Origin: Sporobolomyces roseus
Lineage: Eukaryota; Basidiomycota; Microbotryomycetes; Sporidiobolales; Sporidiobolaceae
Direction of reading: 5' to 3'
Length of the DNA stretch: 64,000 nt
NCBI GenBank assembly: GCA_016617785.1
Contig: JADILM010000005.1
Location: 1,302,001 to 1,366,000 of the forward strand
The position numbers and the translations under genes were made by a program. Shown here piece after piece: positions 62,717 through 64,000 of this stretch (the first letter of the stretch is position 1; each line of letters starts with the position of its first letter). Under the pieces are notes generated by a model. It worked only from the letters and a program-made list of their open reading frames with translations, had not been told where the DNA came from and did not search any database.

Positions 62717-64000
62717 ATGTCACAACCCGAACCTCTCTACTTACAAGCTTACCGACAGCTGTACAAGAAATGCTTGGAACTGCATGGCAACATTCCTGAC
62801 GCTTTAGACCCTCAGAAGCTGGAATTCGTTGAAGACAAGGCGATCGCTCGTCGTGAGTCCCTCCCAGTATTGTGATCGAGCTGAGCTGACGCATCAATGA
62901 CTAGCATAGACTTCAAGGTCAAAAAAGCTTTTCGCGCAACCGGACTCCCCGTTCGAGCGTTGTACCTTGACGAGAATCGCTCGAGGTCGTTCCTGAACGA
63001 CTGTTACCATCCCTATAACCTCCTGGCTAGGCGCTACTGCGACGACGGCGAGCGTCAAACGCTCGACAGTGCATGGACCAGAGCGTACGCAAAGCAAAGC
63101 CCGCCCTTTGACGCTGAAACCAAGATGGAGCTGCCTATGATGTTCAGCTTCCTCCGACCTATGTCTACCTACAAGCACGTCGGTAGGAGAGGAGCGACTG
63201 AGGTACCTTTTGACATGCGTGAATGGCTGCTCACCTCGAAACTTCGCTGTCCCCTCGTCGGTGAGCGCTTCCTCTGCATTTCGTCTCTCGTGCTCAGAAA
63301 GTGATGATTTCTTCCGCTGTAGTCCAAGGTCGACGTGTCGAGGTCAATTGGACTCAGCTTGCTCCCCTACCGACCAACGGCGCCAAGAACACTTTGCTCG
63401 ACGACTTGCCTTGGAGGTACTCTCGAGAGTCTTTTTTGCGGCTCGATCTAAATGTCAATTCCGACTCGGAGGGAGCAGAGGATCTCGTCGACACTTACGT
63501 CTTCTGCAGTCAGATTGCACGACTGCCTACCGGTGCTTATGTCCCGTGGTCTTTGGTAAGCTCCGTCGACCTCTTTCTGAGCTGTTTGCCTGAGCATGAA
63601 TACTGACTCAAGCTGATTCGAGACACAGGCGGAAGAGCAGAGACTTGCAAGAGAGGGCTACCTAGACTACAATTACGAAGGACCTTACATTCCGATGAGT
63701 CTGAATCTTCGCAACGTGCCTCGAACTTCGCCGCCTCGCCTCCATTACGACTTCATTCCTCCACCTCCCGTCTTCACTCCCAAAGACAAACTCCTAGTAC
63801 TACCACCTTTACCACCTCGAGTCCGTGAGCATGCGGAAACGGCACTTTCGCAGCGCGACGTTCTCGCTCCTCCGTTCTCGTTTGCGTATGGAAGCAACTC
63901 TATTCCTCCCCCTCCTCACTTCAACTCGAGTCCTTGTGACGGCTATACCCTCGGACAACCGCATTCTGCCTTAGGAAACATCCCGACTACACTTCTTCAC
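62717..64000 (+). CDS. Hypothetical protein, 3' partial
   Basis: Start ATG 62717 (MSQPEPLYLQAYRQLYKKCLELHG). Spliced continuation: RRHFKVKKAFRATGLPVRALYLDENRSRSFLNDCYHPYN, ETKMELPMMFSFLRPMSTYKHVGRRGATEVPFDMREWL, VQGRRVEVNWTQLAPLPTNG, DTYVFCSQIARLPTGAYVPWSL, then a Pro-rich part (DFIPPPPVFTPKD; LPPLPPRVREH) running off the window. Introns begin near 62854, 63260 and 63556. The first half looks globular and somewhat basic. Not recognised; the missing 3' end may hold the identifying domain. Confidence 0.6.

Noticed and set aside
1..64000. tRNA, rRNA, spliceosomal RNA and CRISPR features
   Set aside because: No T-loop/anticodon arrangement, conserved snRNA core or spaced direct-repeat array was recognised by eye; tRNAscan-SE and Infernal runs would settle this.

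Overview
The window looks like nuclear DNA of a basidiomycete yeast or a close relative, most likely Pucciniomycotina. Almost every gene is split by short introns, roughly 45-80 nt, with GTGAGT/GTAAG donors and CTGAC/CTAAC branch-like sites. It carries fungal Zn2Cys6 regulators, a septin, a U2A' snRNP protein and a D-amino acid oxidase of the red-yeast type. No rRNA or tRNA gene was recognised. All function calls are from reading the translations; no database search was run.

Region 1 (1-14.0 kb) is the main result. It is a compact gene set that reads as a complete hydantoin-to-keto-acid pathway. The genes are a D-hydantoinase/dihydropyrimidinase (partial at the left edge), a peroxisomal D-amino acid oxidase ending in AKL, an N-carbamoyl-D-amino acid amidohydrolase, a hydantoin racemase, a class II aldolase-family protein, a Zn2Cys6 transcription factor and an NCS1 (Mhp1/Fur-type) permease. 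A second carbamoylase copy with the same intron layout lies 8.4 kb further on (22.4-23.8 kb). The inferred flow is uptake by the permease, racemisation, ring opening, decarbamoylation to the D-amino acid, and peroxisomal oxidation to keto acid, ammonia and peroxide. Bacteria carry comparable hyu clusters. Here the genes are intron-rich and alternate in direction, with CGG-rich palindromes and repeats in their promoters.

Region 2 (14.3-52.4 kb) is mostly housekeeping and accessory genes. They include an SR-rich protein, a Cdc3-type septin divergent from U2A', a Pin4/Par14 parvulin, a second Zn2Cys6 factor, a microbial rhodopsin with a proton-pump-like motif set, a BEM46-like hydrolase and the importin Mtr10. 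There are also two RING-TRAF zinc-finger paralogues, an MCT-type transporter, a tiny membrane protein, two tandem C2H2-type proteins, a mitochondrial protein resembling bacterial RNase P protein, and an Fhit-like HIT hydrolase.

Region 3 (52.6-58.0 kb) is a non-LTR retrotransposon on the minus strand with two uninterrupted ORFs. ORF1 has a coiled coil. ORF2 has an APE endonuclease, a YADD reverse transcriptase and a Cys/His knuckle.

Region 4 (58.4-64.0 kb) holds a long, low-complexity Pro/Ser-rich protein and the 5' part of an unrecognised gene cut by the window edge.
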